Made by a program: the position numbers and the translations under genes | NCBI GenBank assembly: GCA_018365455.1 | Contig: JAGZJZ010000026.1 | Location: 28,827 to 92,826, forward strand | DNA length: 64,000 nt | Direction: 5' to 3' | From: Clostridiales bacterium | GTDB taxonomy: Bacteria; Bacillota; Clostridia; Lachnospirales; Lachnospiraceae | The notes under the pieces: model-generated | Database searches by the model: none | Told to the model about the DNA's origin: nothing | The model's input: the letters and a program-made list of their open reading frames with translations, nothing else | Shown here: piece by piece, positions 44,742 to 56,100 of the stretch | Position numbering within the stretch: position 1 is the stretch's first letter | Layout: each line of letters opens with the position of its first letter

Positions 44742-46061
44742 TTATCTGCTTTCCGGAATTGGCAGTGTTATATTCACCTGAAATTCACTCTCCGAACTTC
44801 CTGTCTGCATCGTACCGTTATACTTTTCCAGAGTTTTCTTTACATTTTGAAGTCCATATCCCATGTGCCCTCCTGCTTTACAGCTATGGCGGCTCCGGTG
44901 CTCCTCATCTCTTTGGATCGCATTCATTACCCCTTCCGCCAAAAGTGAATTGCGGATACTAATCACAACAAATTCATTAAAATAGTTCATTTTGATACGT
45001 ATATATGGGTGTTCGCTCACTCTTTTAGCCGCCTCAATAGCATTATCCAGAAGATTTGCAAATACAGTTGTCACGTCAATGTCCTTCATAAATTCCAGGC
45101 TGACCTCACCGATTTCAACCGCCGAATTAATACCGTCCCGCTTTGCATTGCTCAGCTTATCATTCAAAATGATGTTTAACATTTTATGATTCGTATAAAA
45201 ATGCTCCCCCAGCACATTCAACATATGATGCATATCTTTTACATAAGTATTTCCTGCGTCTGACTCCTGCATATGGTACAACTGCTCCACTGCTATGAGA
45301 TGGTTTTTCATATCATGGAGAACTTTCCGGGAATCCTGATACTTCTTCTCCAACTCCCCATAGTATTTGTATTGTAGTTCATTCTGCTGATGATACAATT
45401 GCAGTTCCTTTTCCAACTCATTAGATTTTGAAATATATCCTCCCAGATAGATAAAGTAAACATCCAGGATCAGCAGTAAAACAATATTAACTGCAATCAC
45501 AGTAATTCCATACAACTGGATATAAACTGCACCCACCTGAACTAGTGAAAGCAGAAATATAACACTCCATACCGGAACCATATACATGCTTACCAGCTGC
45601 CATTTATTAATTCTGTTTATCTTCTTCCTGTTAATAAAGAACACCATAAACCTAGTCAATAAAAGATATAGGACTATTTTCAATGTCAACGCAATATTCG
45701 CCATCAAAAGAGCACTTTTTATATCATTTGACGGGATAAACAATGCAGACAGATTCAATATAGCCGACTGCCCCAAAACTCCGATCACTGTAAACAAAGC
45801 ATAATAGACAATATACAACATATTGCTGTTAAATAAAAAATGCCCCATCACAGCCAGATACACAATTCCGGCAACCATGCTATAAATTGTATTTCTAAAT
45901 GTCACACCTAAAATAATAATCATACCATAGAAAAAAAACGCGGCAAAATACCACCATTTTCCCCGATAGATATTCCGCTCAATATGACTCATAAAATAAT
46001 ATGCGCAATAAATCATCACGCTCAATTCCGAAATTCCCAATACAAGATTTAAAATAGCCAT
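44742..46061 (-). CDS. GHKL-type sensor histidine kinase (AgrC/LytS-like)
   Basis: 439 aa. About six membrane helices in residues 1-205, a coiled coil, then HDMKNHLIAVEQL (phosphoacceptor region), NLLDNAIEAAKR (N-box) and GYGLQNVKKTLEKYNG (G-box). It lies 17 nt after its LytTR regulator. Such kinases often sense peptides; no agrB or agrD-like gene is recognised nearby. Confidence 0.92.
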   Translation of the reverse strand: MAILNLVLGISELSVMIYCAYYFMSHIERNIYRGKWWYFAAFFFYGMIIILGVTFRNTIYSMVAGIVYLAVMGHFLFNSNMLYIVYYALFTVIGVLGQSAILNLSALFIPSNDIKSALLMANIALTLKIVLYLLLTRFMVFFINRKKINRINKWQLVSMYMVPVWSVIFLLSLVQVGAVYIQLYGITVIAVNIVLLLILDVYFIYLGGYISKSNELEKELQLYHQQNELQYKYYGELEKKYQDSRKVLHDMKNHLIAVEQLYHMQESDAGNTYVKDMHHMLNVLGEHFYTNHKMLNIILNDKLSNAKRDGINSAVEIGEVSLEFMKDIDVTTVFANLLDNAIEAAKRVSEHPYIRIKMNYFNEFVVISIRNSLLAEGVMNAIQRDEEHRSRHSCKAGGHMGYGLQNVKKTLEKYNGTMQTGSSESEFQVNITLPIPESR

Positions 46062-46077
46062 TTTAATTATGCCCCTC

Positions 46078-46776
46078 TCAAATACGGTTAGCCATATAAT
46101 GGCTCAATTTTTCCCTGAAATCCACGGACTTCTTCTGCGACAGAGGAACCGTACTTCCATTCATCATATGGATATCGTAACCCTTAATTGTCTTGACATA
46201 AAACAGATTAACCGAAAAACTTTTATGAGGCATATAAAAACCATACGCTTCCATCTTAACAGACATTGCTGTGATACTGCCATGCAAACGTAAATCTCCC
46301 GCTTTCGTCCTCATAAGAATTTTCCGATCAGCATACTCAAAATAATAAATATCCTTCACATTTATTTCATGTATTCCATCTTCTGTCTCAAAACGCAGCA
46401 TCTGCTCCGGCTCTTCTTCCGCCGTATATGCTAAAACCTCTTCCAACTGCCTGTGGATGTTTTCCTGGCTGACCGGTTTAATCAGATACCCAAATGCATG
46501 TACCGAAAACGCATAATTGCGGTAATCATTGTAGCCAGTCACATAGATAATTTTCACCTTTTTATCATAGCTTCGAATCTTCTGTGCCGTCTTAATTCCA
46601 TTGATCCCTTTCATATCGATATCCAGAAAAATAACATCATATTCTTTATGCATCCTGACCAGTTCTTCCCCGCATTCAAATGTATCCACCACACACAGCA
46701 GCCTAAAACTTATTATATAATCTTTAATCTGCTGAACGACTAATTTCTCATCATCGCAAACAGCCACCTTAAGCAT
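46078..46776 (-). CDS. LytTR-family response regulator
   Basis: 232 aa. Receiver domain with acidic pocket CDDE, phosphorylated Asp in VIFLDIDMKGING and YVTGYNDY, followed by a LytTR DNA-binding domain (about 130-232). Start at 46776 because it begins the receiver fold and follows GGAAG; upstream in-frame codons lie beyond the promoter. The surface-protein genes beside it are the obvious candidate targets. Confidence 0.92.
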   Translation of the reverse strand: MLKVAVCDDEKLVVQQIKDYIISFRLLCVVDTFECGEELVRMHKEYDVIFLDIDMKGINGIKTAQKIRSYDKKVKIIYVTGYNDYRNYAFSVHAFGYLIKPVSQENIHRQLEEVLAYTAEEEPEQMLRFETEDGIHEINVKDIYYFEYADRKILMRTKAGDLRLHGSITAMSVKMEAYGFYMPHKSFSVNLFYVKTIKGYDIHMMNGSTVPLSQKKSVDFREKLSHYMANRI

Positions 46777-46810
46777 CTTATCTTCCTGCCCTTCCAAATT
46801 CGTTAATTCC

Positions 46811-46839
46811 AGTATAATAGCTGTACTGAAAAGATTCAA
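46811..46839 (-). promoter_or_regulatory. Promoter of the two-component operon
   Basis: Minus strand TTGAAT (46839-46834), 17-nt spacer, TATACT (46816-46811), 35 nt before the response-regulator start. Confidence 0.6.
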
Positions 46840-46932
46840 GAACAAAAGCTCAAGATACGGCGACTTACACCTAACGTATTGAAAATATAAGTATTGATAT
46901 GTTGAACCATCCAAAACCTGCCTGAAAGCTGC

Positions 46933-47013
46933 CTAGGAGTCCACGCAGATTGTACCGGTTTTAAGATTCTGAAACGGCTTTGATGCATGCTGATTGATGA
47001 GCTTAATTCTCAT
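46933..47013 (-). CDS. Unrecognised 26-codon open frame upstream of the two-component operon
   Basis: Begins MRIKLINQHASKPF and ends GTICVDS. The frame is open further upstream for about 50 codons of hydrophobic residues. Ribosome binding site weak. It could be a signal peptide precursor, a fragment of a decayed gene or noise; nothing in it is recognised. The remainder of 46840-47264 shows no other feature. Confidence 0.2.
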   Translation of the reverse strand: MRIKLINQHASKPFQNLKTGTICVDS

Positions 47014-47264
47014 AGATACTCTGGCATATCCCTCATAAATGCTTTTCAAAATATATATTAGAAAATGATTGCCTACCTTATATGCTTTCATGTATAATAA
47101 AACAATACAATTAATTATTACTCTTGTTTCCCACACATATCGCAAAAACTGCAATATTATATTCATATCTAGTTTTATCCCTATGGAATTCTTATTAATA
47201 TCATGAAAATCCCACTATAAGATTAAAATAAATATATTGAATTTTTTGATGTACAAAAGAATGA

Positions 47265-47294
47265 TTGAGCGTTATTATTTTTGTTTTATATAAT
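47265..47294 (+). promoter_or_regulatory. Promoter of the 906-aa surface protein
   Basis: TTGAGC (47265-47270), 18-nt spacer, TATAAT (47289-47294), giving a leader of about 40 nt. Confidence 0.6.
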
Positions 47295-47340
47295 GCATTA
47301 CGAAACCATAACTGGTTTCTGTTTGAAGGGAGAAGATTTT

Positions 47341-50061
47341 ATGAAAGTTAAGATATTTACACGTATTTTATCCGTCACAATAATAATCACATTAGGGATC
47401 TCAAATATAGCATTTGCAGCATCTGATAATGTGGAATCAGAAACAGAAGAAACTGCTTTTATTACTGAATTAAACGATGAAGAAGATAATGCTGTAACTG
47501 AAGAAACTGAAAATATAAATACTCCATCTGACCCAAAAGAAAAATCTGATAAAATTAAATCCTCAGCGGAATCTGAAAATGAAGTCTCCTCTTCCACAGA
47601 TAATATGCCGTCACAAGCTGAGCAGTCAGCACAGGTTGGGGACACATTTAACTCTACTTTTGGCATATATCAAATTTTAACCATTGGCGAAAAACCAACT
47701 GCTATGCTGGTTGATAAAGCCCAGCGTGATCCCAATGGAAACTTTATCTATGGAGACACTACCAAGCCTTGGACTGTGAAATATTTGAACGTGGAATACG
47801 CCGTCACTGAAATTGGAAGCAATTGTAAATTAACCGGCATACCCGGTACCATTACAATTCCAGAAGGAGTTACTTATATCCATAATGGGGCTTTTTCGAA
47901 AGCTTCTGCTAAAAGGATTGACTTACCGGCTTCTCTGATGCATTTTGATGAAGATGCTACTTGCTATAATCTGGAGCTTGTTACCGTTGCTCAAGAAAGC
48001 CAGTATTATAAAGTAGTAGATGGTGCTCTCTTAACTAATGATGGTACTAAACTGATTCTTTATCCCGCAATGCATCAAAATGACTCCTATACTTCACCAG
48101 AGAGTGTTCTCAGCGTAGAAGAAGATGCTTTTTATAATAATGCATACTTAAAAACCATTACGCTAACGAATGTTAATACCATTAAAGACTATGCATTCTA
48201 TGAAATGAAGAACATTGAAACGATTAAATATCCAAAAACGCTTACTAATCTTAGCCCAAAATATGTTACTTTTAATTGTTTTACTCTAAAGCAGATAATT
48301 GTTGAAGATGGAAATCCAATATTGTATGATGAAAACGGTATTCTATTTTACAGAAATGAGAATGAACATATGTTAGTATTGTACCCAGCTTCCTATCCAT
48401 TGAAAGAATATAGCATTCCATATGGCATAAAATCTGTTTGCAGTTTTGCTTTTAATGGAATAACACAAACTCAAATAATCAAAATACCGGCTACTGTAAA
48501 TAGGATCTATTCATATGCTTTTGAAGAAACGCAAATCCCCATAGAATTTATTTTACACTTTTCATCTCCTTTAGAATTGTCTCAGAGTGCATTTGACCGT
48601 CTTGCCCGTGGCAGTAAATTATATGTTGAAAGTGAAACAATAAAAAATGGTTTTCTGAAAGACTTTTTAACAACTAATATTAATGAAAATGGGGGGACAC
48701 AAATAGATACTGAGACCCCCATTATAATTGATTATGAGAAAGCAGTATCTCGCATTGATAACTGGTATGTTAATAAAGGAAAAAAATATTATTATGATAT
48801 AAATGGTAATTTGACAGTTGGTTTACATCAAATTGATCAAAACACCTATTTGTTCGGCAAAGACCATATCATGAAAACCGGATTTCAAGAAATTGACGGA
48901 GAAACATATTATTTTTCTACAAAAACTGGAAGAATGATGACTGAATACGGATTTATAACTATAGATAATAAGCTTTATTTTATTAAAACTGATCATACGA
49001 TTTATAAAGAAGCATCTTTAAATTATAATAATATGATTTACTACTTCAATACTATTACTGGAGAAATGATATGTAACAGCCTGAATCATACCTTTGGTTC
49101 ATGGATGGAAACACTTCCTGCCTCCTGTACAAAGGAAGGTTCCAGATCCCATTCTTGCATTAAGTGCTGTTATTTAGAAACACAGCCTATAGAAAAATCA
49201 CAACACCAGTTTGATGGCTGGAATATATTAACCCCACCAACCTGTTCATTACAGGGAATCAAAACCCTAACATGTGTTCTATGTAAAACCATCAAACAAG
49301 AGATAATTCCAACATCCTCCCATAATCCTGGAAAATGGATTATTAACTGGCAAGCAACTTGTCAAGTAAATGGAAAAAAAGAATTACACTGTATCCTATG
49401 CGGTCAGATAATACAAGAAACGGAGATGCAACGGCTGCCACACAAATATGGTTATTGGAATATTCATCAACAAGCAACTTATACACATACGGGAAGAAAA
49501 ACCCGCTCCTGCAGTATATGCGGCAAAGCTGACCTTGTTATTATTCCTAAACTTTCACGTAAAAGTATCTCAAAAGCGGTAACATCTACGATTAAACAGA
49601 AAACTTATAATGGAAAGCCACAAAAGCCGTCAATTAAATTAATACTTAATAATAAGCTTCTTAAAAAGAATAAAGATTATAGCCTCCTTTATAAGAACAA
49701 TAAAAAACCTGGAAAAGCAACGATTACGATAAAGGGAAAACGTAATTATTATGGGACAAAAAATTTATACTTTTTTATTGCACCAAAAGCCCCTATTATA
49801 CACAGTTTCAATAATTCTCATAAAAGAACATTGACCATAAGAATTAGAAAAACTATTTATGCGAGTGGTTATCAATTAAAGTATTCTACTAGTAAAAGCT
49901 TCAAATCTTTTAAGGTTACAAATTTCAGCGGTTCTTCAAAAACCCTGCGTAATTTATCTTCAAACAAGACTTATTATATGAAAATACGATCATTTAAAAA
50001 GTTAGGAAATAAAAAAGTGGTAGGACCTTATAGTAAAACGCTAAAAATATTAATAAAATAA
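47341..50061 (+). CDS. BspA-like leucine-rich-repeat surface protein with wall-binding and CxxC repeats
   Basis: 906 aa. Signal peptide (IAFAA); acidic linker (about 25-100); LRR_5/BspA repeats (about 110-450) such as SVEEDAFYNNAYLKTITLTN; aromatic cell-wall-binding repeats (about 470-575; KKYYYDINGNLTVGLHQID, GETYYFSTKTGRMM); four units of about 45 residues with paired cysteines (about 582-740); then a basic bacterial Ig-like segment (YNGKPQKPSIKLILNN) and a fibronectin-type C-terminus. ATG at 47341 has GGGAG before it. Probably a wall-attached adhesin. Codon use is more AT-rich than the housekeeping genes. Confidence 0.82.
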   Translation: MKVKIFTRILSVTIIITLGISNIAFAASDNVESETEETAFITELNDEEDNAVTEETENINTPSDPKEKSDKIKSSAESENEVSSSTDNMPSQAEQSAQVGDTFNSTFGIYQILTIGEKPTAMLVDKAQRDPNGNFIYGDTTKPWTVKYLNVEYAVTEIGSNCKLTGIPGTITIPEGVTYIHNGAFSKASAKRIDLPASLMHFDEDATCYNLELVTVAQESQYYKVVDGALLTNDGTKLILYPAMHQNDSYTSPESVLSVEEDAFYNNAYLKTITLTNVNTIKDYAFYEMKNIETIKYPKTLTNLSPKYVTFNCFTLKQIIVEDGNPILYDENGILFYRNENEHMLVLYPASYPLKEYSIPYGIKSVCSFAFNGITQTQIIKIPATVNRIYSYAFEETQIPIEFILHFSSPLELSQSAFDRLARGSKLYVESETIKNGFLKDFLTTNINENGGTQIDTETPIIIDYEKAVSRIDNWYVNKGKKYYYDINGNLTVGLHQIDQNTYLFGKDHIMKTGFQEIDGETYYFSTKTGRMMTEYGFITIDNKLYFIKTDHTIYKEASLNYNNMIYYFNTITGEMICNSLNHTFGSWMETLPASCTKEGSRSHSCIKCCYLETQPIEKSQHQFDGWNILTPPTCSLQGIKTLTCVLCKTIKQEIIPTSSHNPGKWIINWQATCQVNGKKELHCILCGQIIQETEMQRLPHKYGYWNIHQQATYTHTGRKTRSCSICGKADLVIIPKLSRKSISKAVTSTIKQKTYNGKPQKPSIKLILNNKLLKKNKDYSLLYKNNKKPGKATITIKGKRNYYGTKNLYFFIAPKAPIIHSFNNSHKRTLTIRIRKTIYASGYQLKYSTSKSFKSFKVTNFSGSSKTLRNLSSNKTYYMKIRSFKKLGNKKVVGPYSKTLKILIK

Positions 50062-50077
50062 ATAATTTTCCAAACGA

Positions 50078-50110
50078 AAAGCATCCCACGTTTTTTCAGC
50101 GGGATGCTTT
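50078..50110. terminator. Bidirectional terminator between the two surface-protein genes
   Basis: AAAGCATCCC (50078-50087) pairs perfectly with GGGATGCTTT (50101-50110) between convergent genes. Confidence 0.8.
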
Positions 50111-50115
50111 AAGTG

Positions 50116-53100
50116 CTATTTATTCATATAATTTTCTTTTATAACTTTTAAAACATATTCATAATCTTGTTTTGTTTTCAAACCTTTCATTAATTTTTTT
50201 ATTTTTACAACCTGCTCATGAGTATAGACTTTAGTATTGATAAACTTTTCATTTTCCAGTATTGTCTTTAGTTCTTCTTTATTCCATTTTGAATGTTTGT
50301 CCAGCGTGTCCAGATATTTCAGTGATATGAATCTGACATATTCAATATGATTTACTGTTAATTCCGCTGGTTCTACAACCGTTAGTTTCATAGTTTTCTG
50401 CGTTTCTTTACCAAAACGGTCTTTCACTGAGTAAGTTACAAAATATTCATTTACGTCAAGTATATTTTCCGGATGAATAGTATTTCCTAATGCATCTTGA
50501 ATACTTACAATTTCTACTTTTTCCTGTATATTAATTAAATTACCGTCAGCATCAGTCAAACCTTGATTTTTTGCCGCATCGTCTTCAATGTCATTTGCTT
50601 TTGCATAACCTCTTAGATCATTCATTGTTAATGGATTCATCCTGAGTTCTTCTGTTGTTATAATAAGATTTTCAGGTACTTTTAAAGTAGGATAATTATT
50701 ATATATTATTCTTATATCACTTTCTTTTACCGTAACATTTCCTGCACTGTCTTCCACTTGAAATGTCAGCTTATGACTAACCACTTCATTTTGCTCCATT
50801 CCCTTCTGATTATAAGTATCAAAAAAATAGTCATCAGGCATATCCGTATGAAATACGATTTTGTTTTTACTTGGTATATAACCGTTTTTTATCGCATGAT
50901 AATCTACTCCTATAATTTTCACTTTATCATCGAGCAGGTGCGGATAATACTCCATACCTTTGCTTCTTAATCCATCTTCTTTGTCAGTTGCACCATTATC
51001 TGATAGATAAATCTCCTGCATTAATTGGTCTTTTTTTACCATTTCACCTTCATAAAATTCTAATATTTTAATATCAATAATTGGAGCCTCATTCCATAAA
51101 GCATTTAGCTCAAGTAGATAGTCATAATCAACGCCATCTGATTCTCTTGAAACAGGTCTTCCATATGCCGCTACTATAGCCGATACTGTTAAACTATATT
51201 GAATACTATTATTTAAAATTTGTTTGCTATTGGTTTGTTTTAAATAATCAGGAAAGGTAGTCGCAGGTACAACAACCTGTCCAGGCTGAAAGCGAATATC
51301 CAATGACTGTTTTCTAGGTTCTGGGTCCCATCCCGCATACGAATGATCCTTATACTGAAATTCATTCTCCCGCAGAACATAATCATCCTCTAACGGCACT
51401 ATATCTCCAACCATTTCCCCTGTTCCCCCATTGGGCAGATAATTTATCAAAACACTTTTTCCATCTAATAACACCTGATAAGGATAAGCATCATCTACGC
51501 CGGACTGATCATCGATCACAATTCCCTTTTCTTCTGCAGTTTCTTTCGTTCGATCCTCCAACGAATACTTGGCAGTTTGTTTTTTCGTATTGAATATATA
51601 ATTTGCCAATATTCTGCCTTTAAAAGTATCGTTTTTATTTAAGGACATGATAAAATCCGATTCACAGATATCAACCACTGTAATAAAATGATTTGTTGTT
51701 AAAAAAATGTCCTGAGACACTTTGGGATTGCCCTTTACGTTTAAAATACCATTCTGATATATACTATTTCCCATCTCGTCAGATCCCCTGAAACCATCTG
51801 GAAAGAATTTGGTTGTAATTTGTTTCCCATTATTAGAGATATCTCCGGCATACAGATGAAAGGTTCCTGTATTCTCCAATCCCCTTTTTGAATTTTCTGT
51901 AAGCGTACCACCACTCAAAGTTGCAGTTCCTTCATTTTTCAGCCCTGTTTTTGCAAACCGGACCTGATTTTCGCTACCAATTGTCAATATCCCGGCTCTC
52001 CCATTATATATTCCAAAATCAGAATTACCAAATAGGATACAATCTGCTCCGTTATACATGTTGAGTTTACCCTGGTTATTAATTCCATAAGCAGTTTCGC
52101 TGTATATTCGGGTTTTACCTTTTATATTTAGTCGGTCTGCATTGTATATGGCACCATTCGAATTTTGATTGGATTCCGACTGTGCCTGTGTAAGTCCGCT
52201 ACCTGCATTTTCAAATTTTTCGAATCCGATGAAAGACCACTTATTACCCACAGACGGCGCATTTTCGATATCTACAGTACCTAATGTGTTTACTATGCCA
52301 TATCCTTGATTTCCATAGATTCTGCCGCCGGTCATTGTAAAATACGCAGATGCATTTCCCAGCCTAATGCCTCCTCCGGTATTTCCAGCTTTACATTTAT
52401 TACTGTGGATCGTTCCTCCCGTCATGCGAATGATTCCATCATTGTTGATACCACCATCATTGGGTGCGGTATTTCCATAAATTGAGGCCTCATTTAGAAC
52501 CAGTGAGCTGCCTGACAATACCTGGATGCCTCCTCCCCAGGATGTTGCCGTATTATTAGCCACGGAACCGGATTTCATTGTATTTTCACTTCCTCCAAAG
52601 GCAATGCCTCCGCCGGTTACAGCTGAATTACTGCTAATATTATTGCTTTCTAATGTAACGCTGGCATTATAATATATCCCGCCGCCGTTTCCGCCTGTGG
52701 CTGTATTTCCTGTAATCGTAGTATTAGTGAGACTTAATATTTTGGCATTATGGGTATCCGTATAGATTCCACCTCCATTCCCGGATGAAACCTTATTATT
52801 TTTAATAGTACCTCCGGAAATGTTCAGATCATTATTTCTTCCGCTAAAGATTCCGCCGCCGCCACTGGCTGCTGTATTTCCATTAATGCCTCCACCGGAC
52901 ATAGTAAATGTCCCATCATTCCTGATACCACCACCTAATCTGCCTGATATATTGTCTTTAATCTCACCGCCTTTTAAATTAAATATCCCGTTGTTTTGCA
53001 CACCTCCGCCGCCTGATGATGTATTATTTCGAATATATCCCGATGACATGGTATAGGTACCAAGGTTATAGACTCCTGCCCCCGTACCATAATTGTAATT

Positions 53101-56100
53101 ATCATGAATATCTGCATTTCCCATAATTACATTTCCGGTAACGGTATTATATATGCCATAAGCAGTACAGCCGTAAATCCCTCCACCGTTGATATTTATA
53201 TTCCTGCTATTGTAAATTCCAGCTTGTGCATTCAAAATCAGGACTTTAGCTATCGTCATTTGTCCCGAATTATCTACTGCATGTGTAGATTTCCCTGTTA
53301 TAACAGGATAGTTTCCTGATGAATTAATGGTACAAGTCCCCACATTTTTTATATTAAAATTAGTCGTACTTGCCAGGCAAATCCATGCATTTGCGTTTCC
53401 CTGAACTGACAGATTTCCCTTATTATATATATTTCCTTCTCCATTATTACTGGATGTAAAGACGGTGCTATTCGTCCAGGATGAAAATCCCATACCAGCG
53501 CCATCCTTTATTTCTACAGTTCCCGCTTCATTATGTATTCCGTAGCCGCCAGCATTGCCATATATCCACCCGCCCTTTACAGTCATTTTCGGATTATATG
53601 CCCCATGCTGTTCAATTCCGGATCCTTTGCCTGAAGTATTATTATATATTTTACCATTCGATATAGTTAATACAGTGGCAACGCCCTGTGTACCTCCATC
53701 GTTGCATATGCCGCCGCCGCTGTTAGCCACTGCACGGTTACCTGTAATTTCACCTCCGGTAACTGTTAAGGTGTTTTTATTCATAATACCTCCGCCATAA
53801 GTTGCTGCAGTATTATTTAAGATCCTTCCGTTGTTTATAATTAAGTTTTGATTGTTATAGATAGCTCCGCCACTGGATGACGCTGTATTTCCGGAGACAG
53901 ATACCGTTCCTTTCAGGGTTACCGTTCCATCATTATAAATTCCTCCTCCATAATTTCCTTTGTTAGCGTTAATACGGATTGAGTCTGCATCACTGCTTTG
54001 CGCATCTATCAGGCAGGTCCTTCCGGTATTATTATAAATTCCTCCACCCTTATCACCTCCTCCGTTATTTATAATTTCTATCCTGTTTCCAAGCCCATAA
54101 TCTACCGTAACGATAGACATGTTCCCATTATTTTGAACACCCCTTAAGGTACAGTTTTGAATTACGGTGCCTTTCGTTGAGAAAGGTGAATTTTCTATAT
54201 TGCAGCTGTCTTTTCTGGTATTCTCATTTAACACGCCCGTCTTGGCACCATCAATATTAACTCCATAAAGGTATACATAACCGGTTGCTGTATTGCGGAT
54301 GCCATACCCTGCATTTCCCCATATTTTTGTTCTATTTCCATTTGTATTGCTTGTAATGTCCAGTGATCCTTCATTGTGTATGCCCTCATTTCCGGTATGG
54401 TAAATCCTCCCTGCTGACTCCATCCATACATCTGACTTGCCGGAAATAGATATTCCATAAGTTGTATTAGAAGAAACTTGATAAGTATCCGCATTTGTAT
54501 ACGAAGTCAAACCTACATATACGGAATTAATATCCGCTATAGAATTATTGATCTGTATTCCAATATCATTATTATAGATAAATCCTCCACTGAAGGTTGC
54601 ATATGCATCCTCTTTATTCCCTCCATTTGCACCGTTTCCATGATTTACCCCCACACCTACGTTGCAGTTATAAATACTGCCTCCGGTAACTTCTATCGTA
54701 CCGCCATTGGAATGTACTCCCTGTCCATACTGCATTTTCCGCTTTGTACTCTCACAGTAAATTTTCCCGCTTTTTATCAAAATGGTTCCGTAAGATCCAA
54801 TTCCAAATGTATTTCCCCCGCCATTCACTGCTGTAACCTCTGCTGTATTCATAAGGCTTCCGCCATTTAATACGATAGTGGTATTTGGATCTCCATAAAC
54901 AGTATGATAACGGCTGTTCCGCACAAGTACATTGCCGTTTATTGTAACTCTTGCTGTGCCCTGCACAATGATATTGCTGGAATTTATACAATTACCGGTT
55001 CCCTTTGTGGCACTTGCACCAATATAAAGTTTATTAGCTGCTGCCGATCCATTGGATGCCGTATGGGTTCCTGTTGCTGCAAAAGTGACCTTGCTGTTAC
55101 CGTTTAAGATAAATGCAGTTACATTATTCCCATTGGCAGGTGTAATTGTGCGATTGCCGCCGGAGGCTCTGATCGTGATATTTTTATTCGTGATAACAAC
55201 ATTTTTAAGGGTCATATTTTTTGTAATATTAATAACATCACCACTGCCGGATTGTTTAATCGCAGTTTCAAGCTCTGCCTGGTTGGATGCATTTCTGGTT
55301 GATGCCGCAAAAGGTGATATCGTCTTTTTTAAACCAGCCTTTTTATCTACTACCGAAACCGAATATTTTATTTTTGCATACGGATAATTTTGCTGTATGA
55401 TATCATCATAATAGCTTTTCAGATCCTTGTATCTCTCTCCTGATTTTCCGGAACTACCACTTCGTTTTTCCAGAAGTTTCTGTAATTCAGCCTCTTGTAA
55501 TTCCTGTGTCATTTGGTAGGCATTATAATAAAGGCCTCCAACAAAGTTTGGTTCACCACTGTCATTGGTTTTCCTGTATGATTGTATTTCAAGCTTCACA
55601 TAACGCGGATACTGGAAAAATGCATCTTCGTTTATCTTAATTTTTTTTAGCTCTGCATCTTTTTTCCTGATCTTAAAACAATTAAAAAATGCATTTGATT
55701 CAATTTGCTGCAAAGAATCAGGGAAGTTCTCTATCTTTAGGTTTATGTCCTTGCTAAACGCTCCTTCTTTTATAATTTGGAGGTTGTCCGGCAGTTGTAT
55801 TTTAGAAAGGCAGTAATTCTCAGCAAAAGCATATTTCCCTATGTTTTTTAAAGAAACCGGCAACTTCAGTGTTTCTGCATTACGGCAGTTACGAAATGTA
55901 TAATCACCAATAACGGTAATCCCCTCATCTATAATAATAGATTTAATTTTCGTTTGTATATCATTAAGGGGATTAGTCTCTTGCATAGATAAATCTGGTA
56001 TTTCGCCCTTTCCGGTGATCGTTAGTACTCCGTCCAGGAATTCACCACTTACATATTCTGAAAATTTGAAAATCATTTTTTCGGCTTGTTCAGCATTAGA

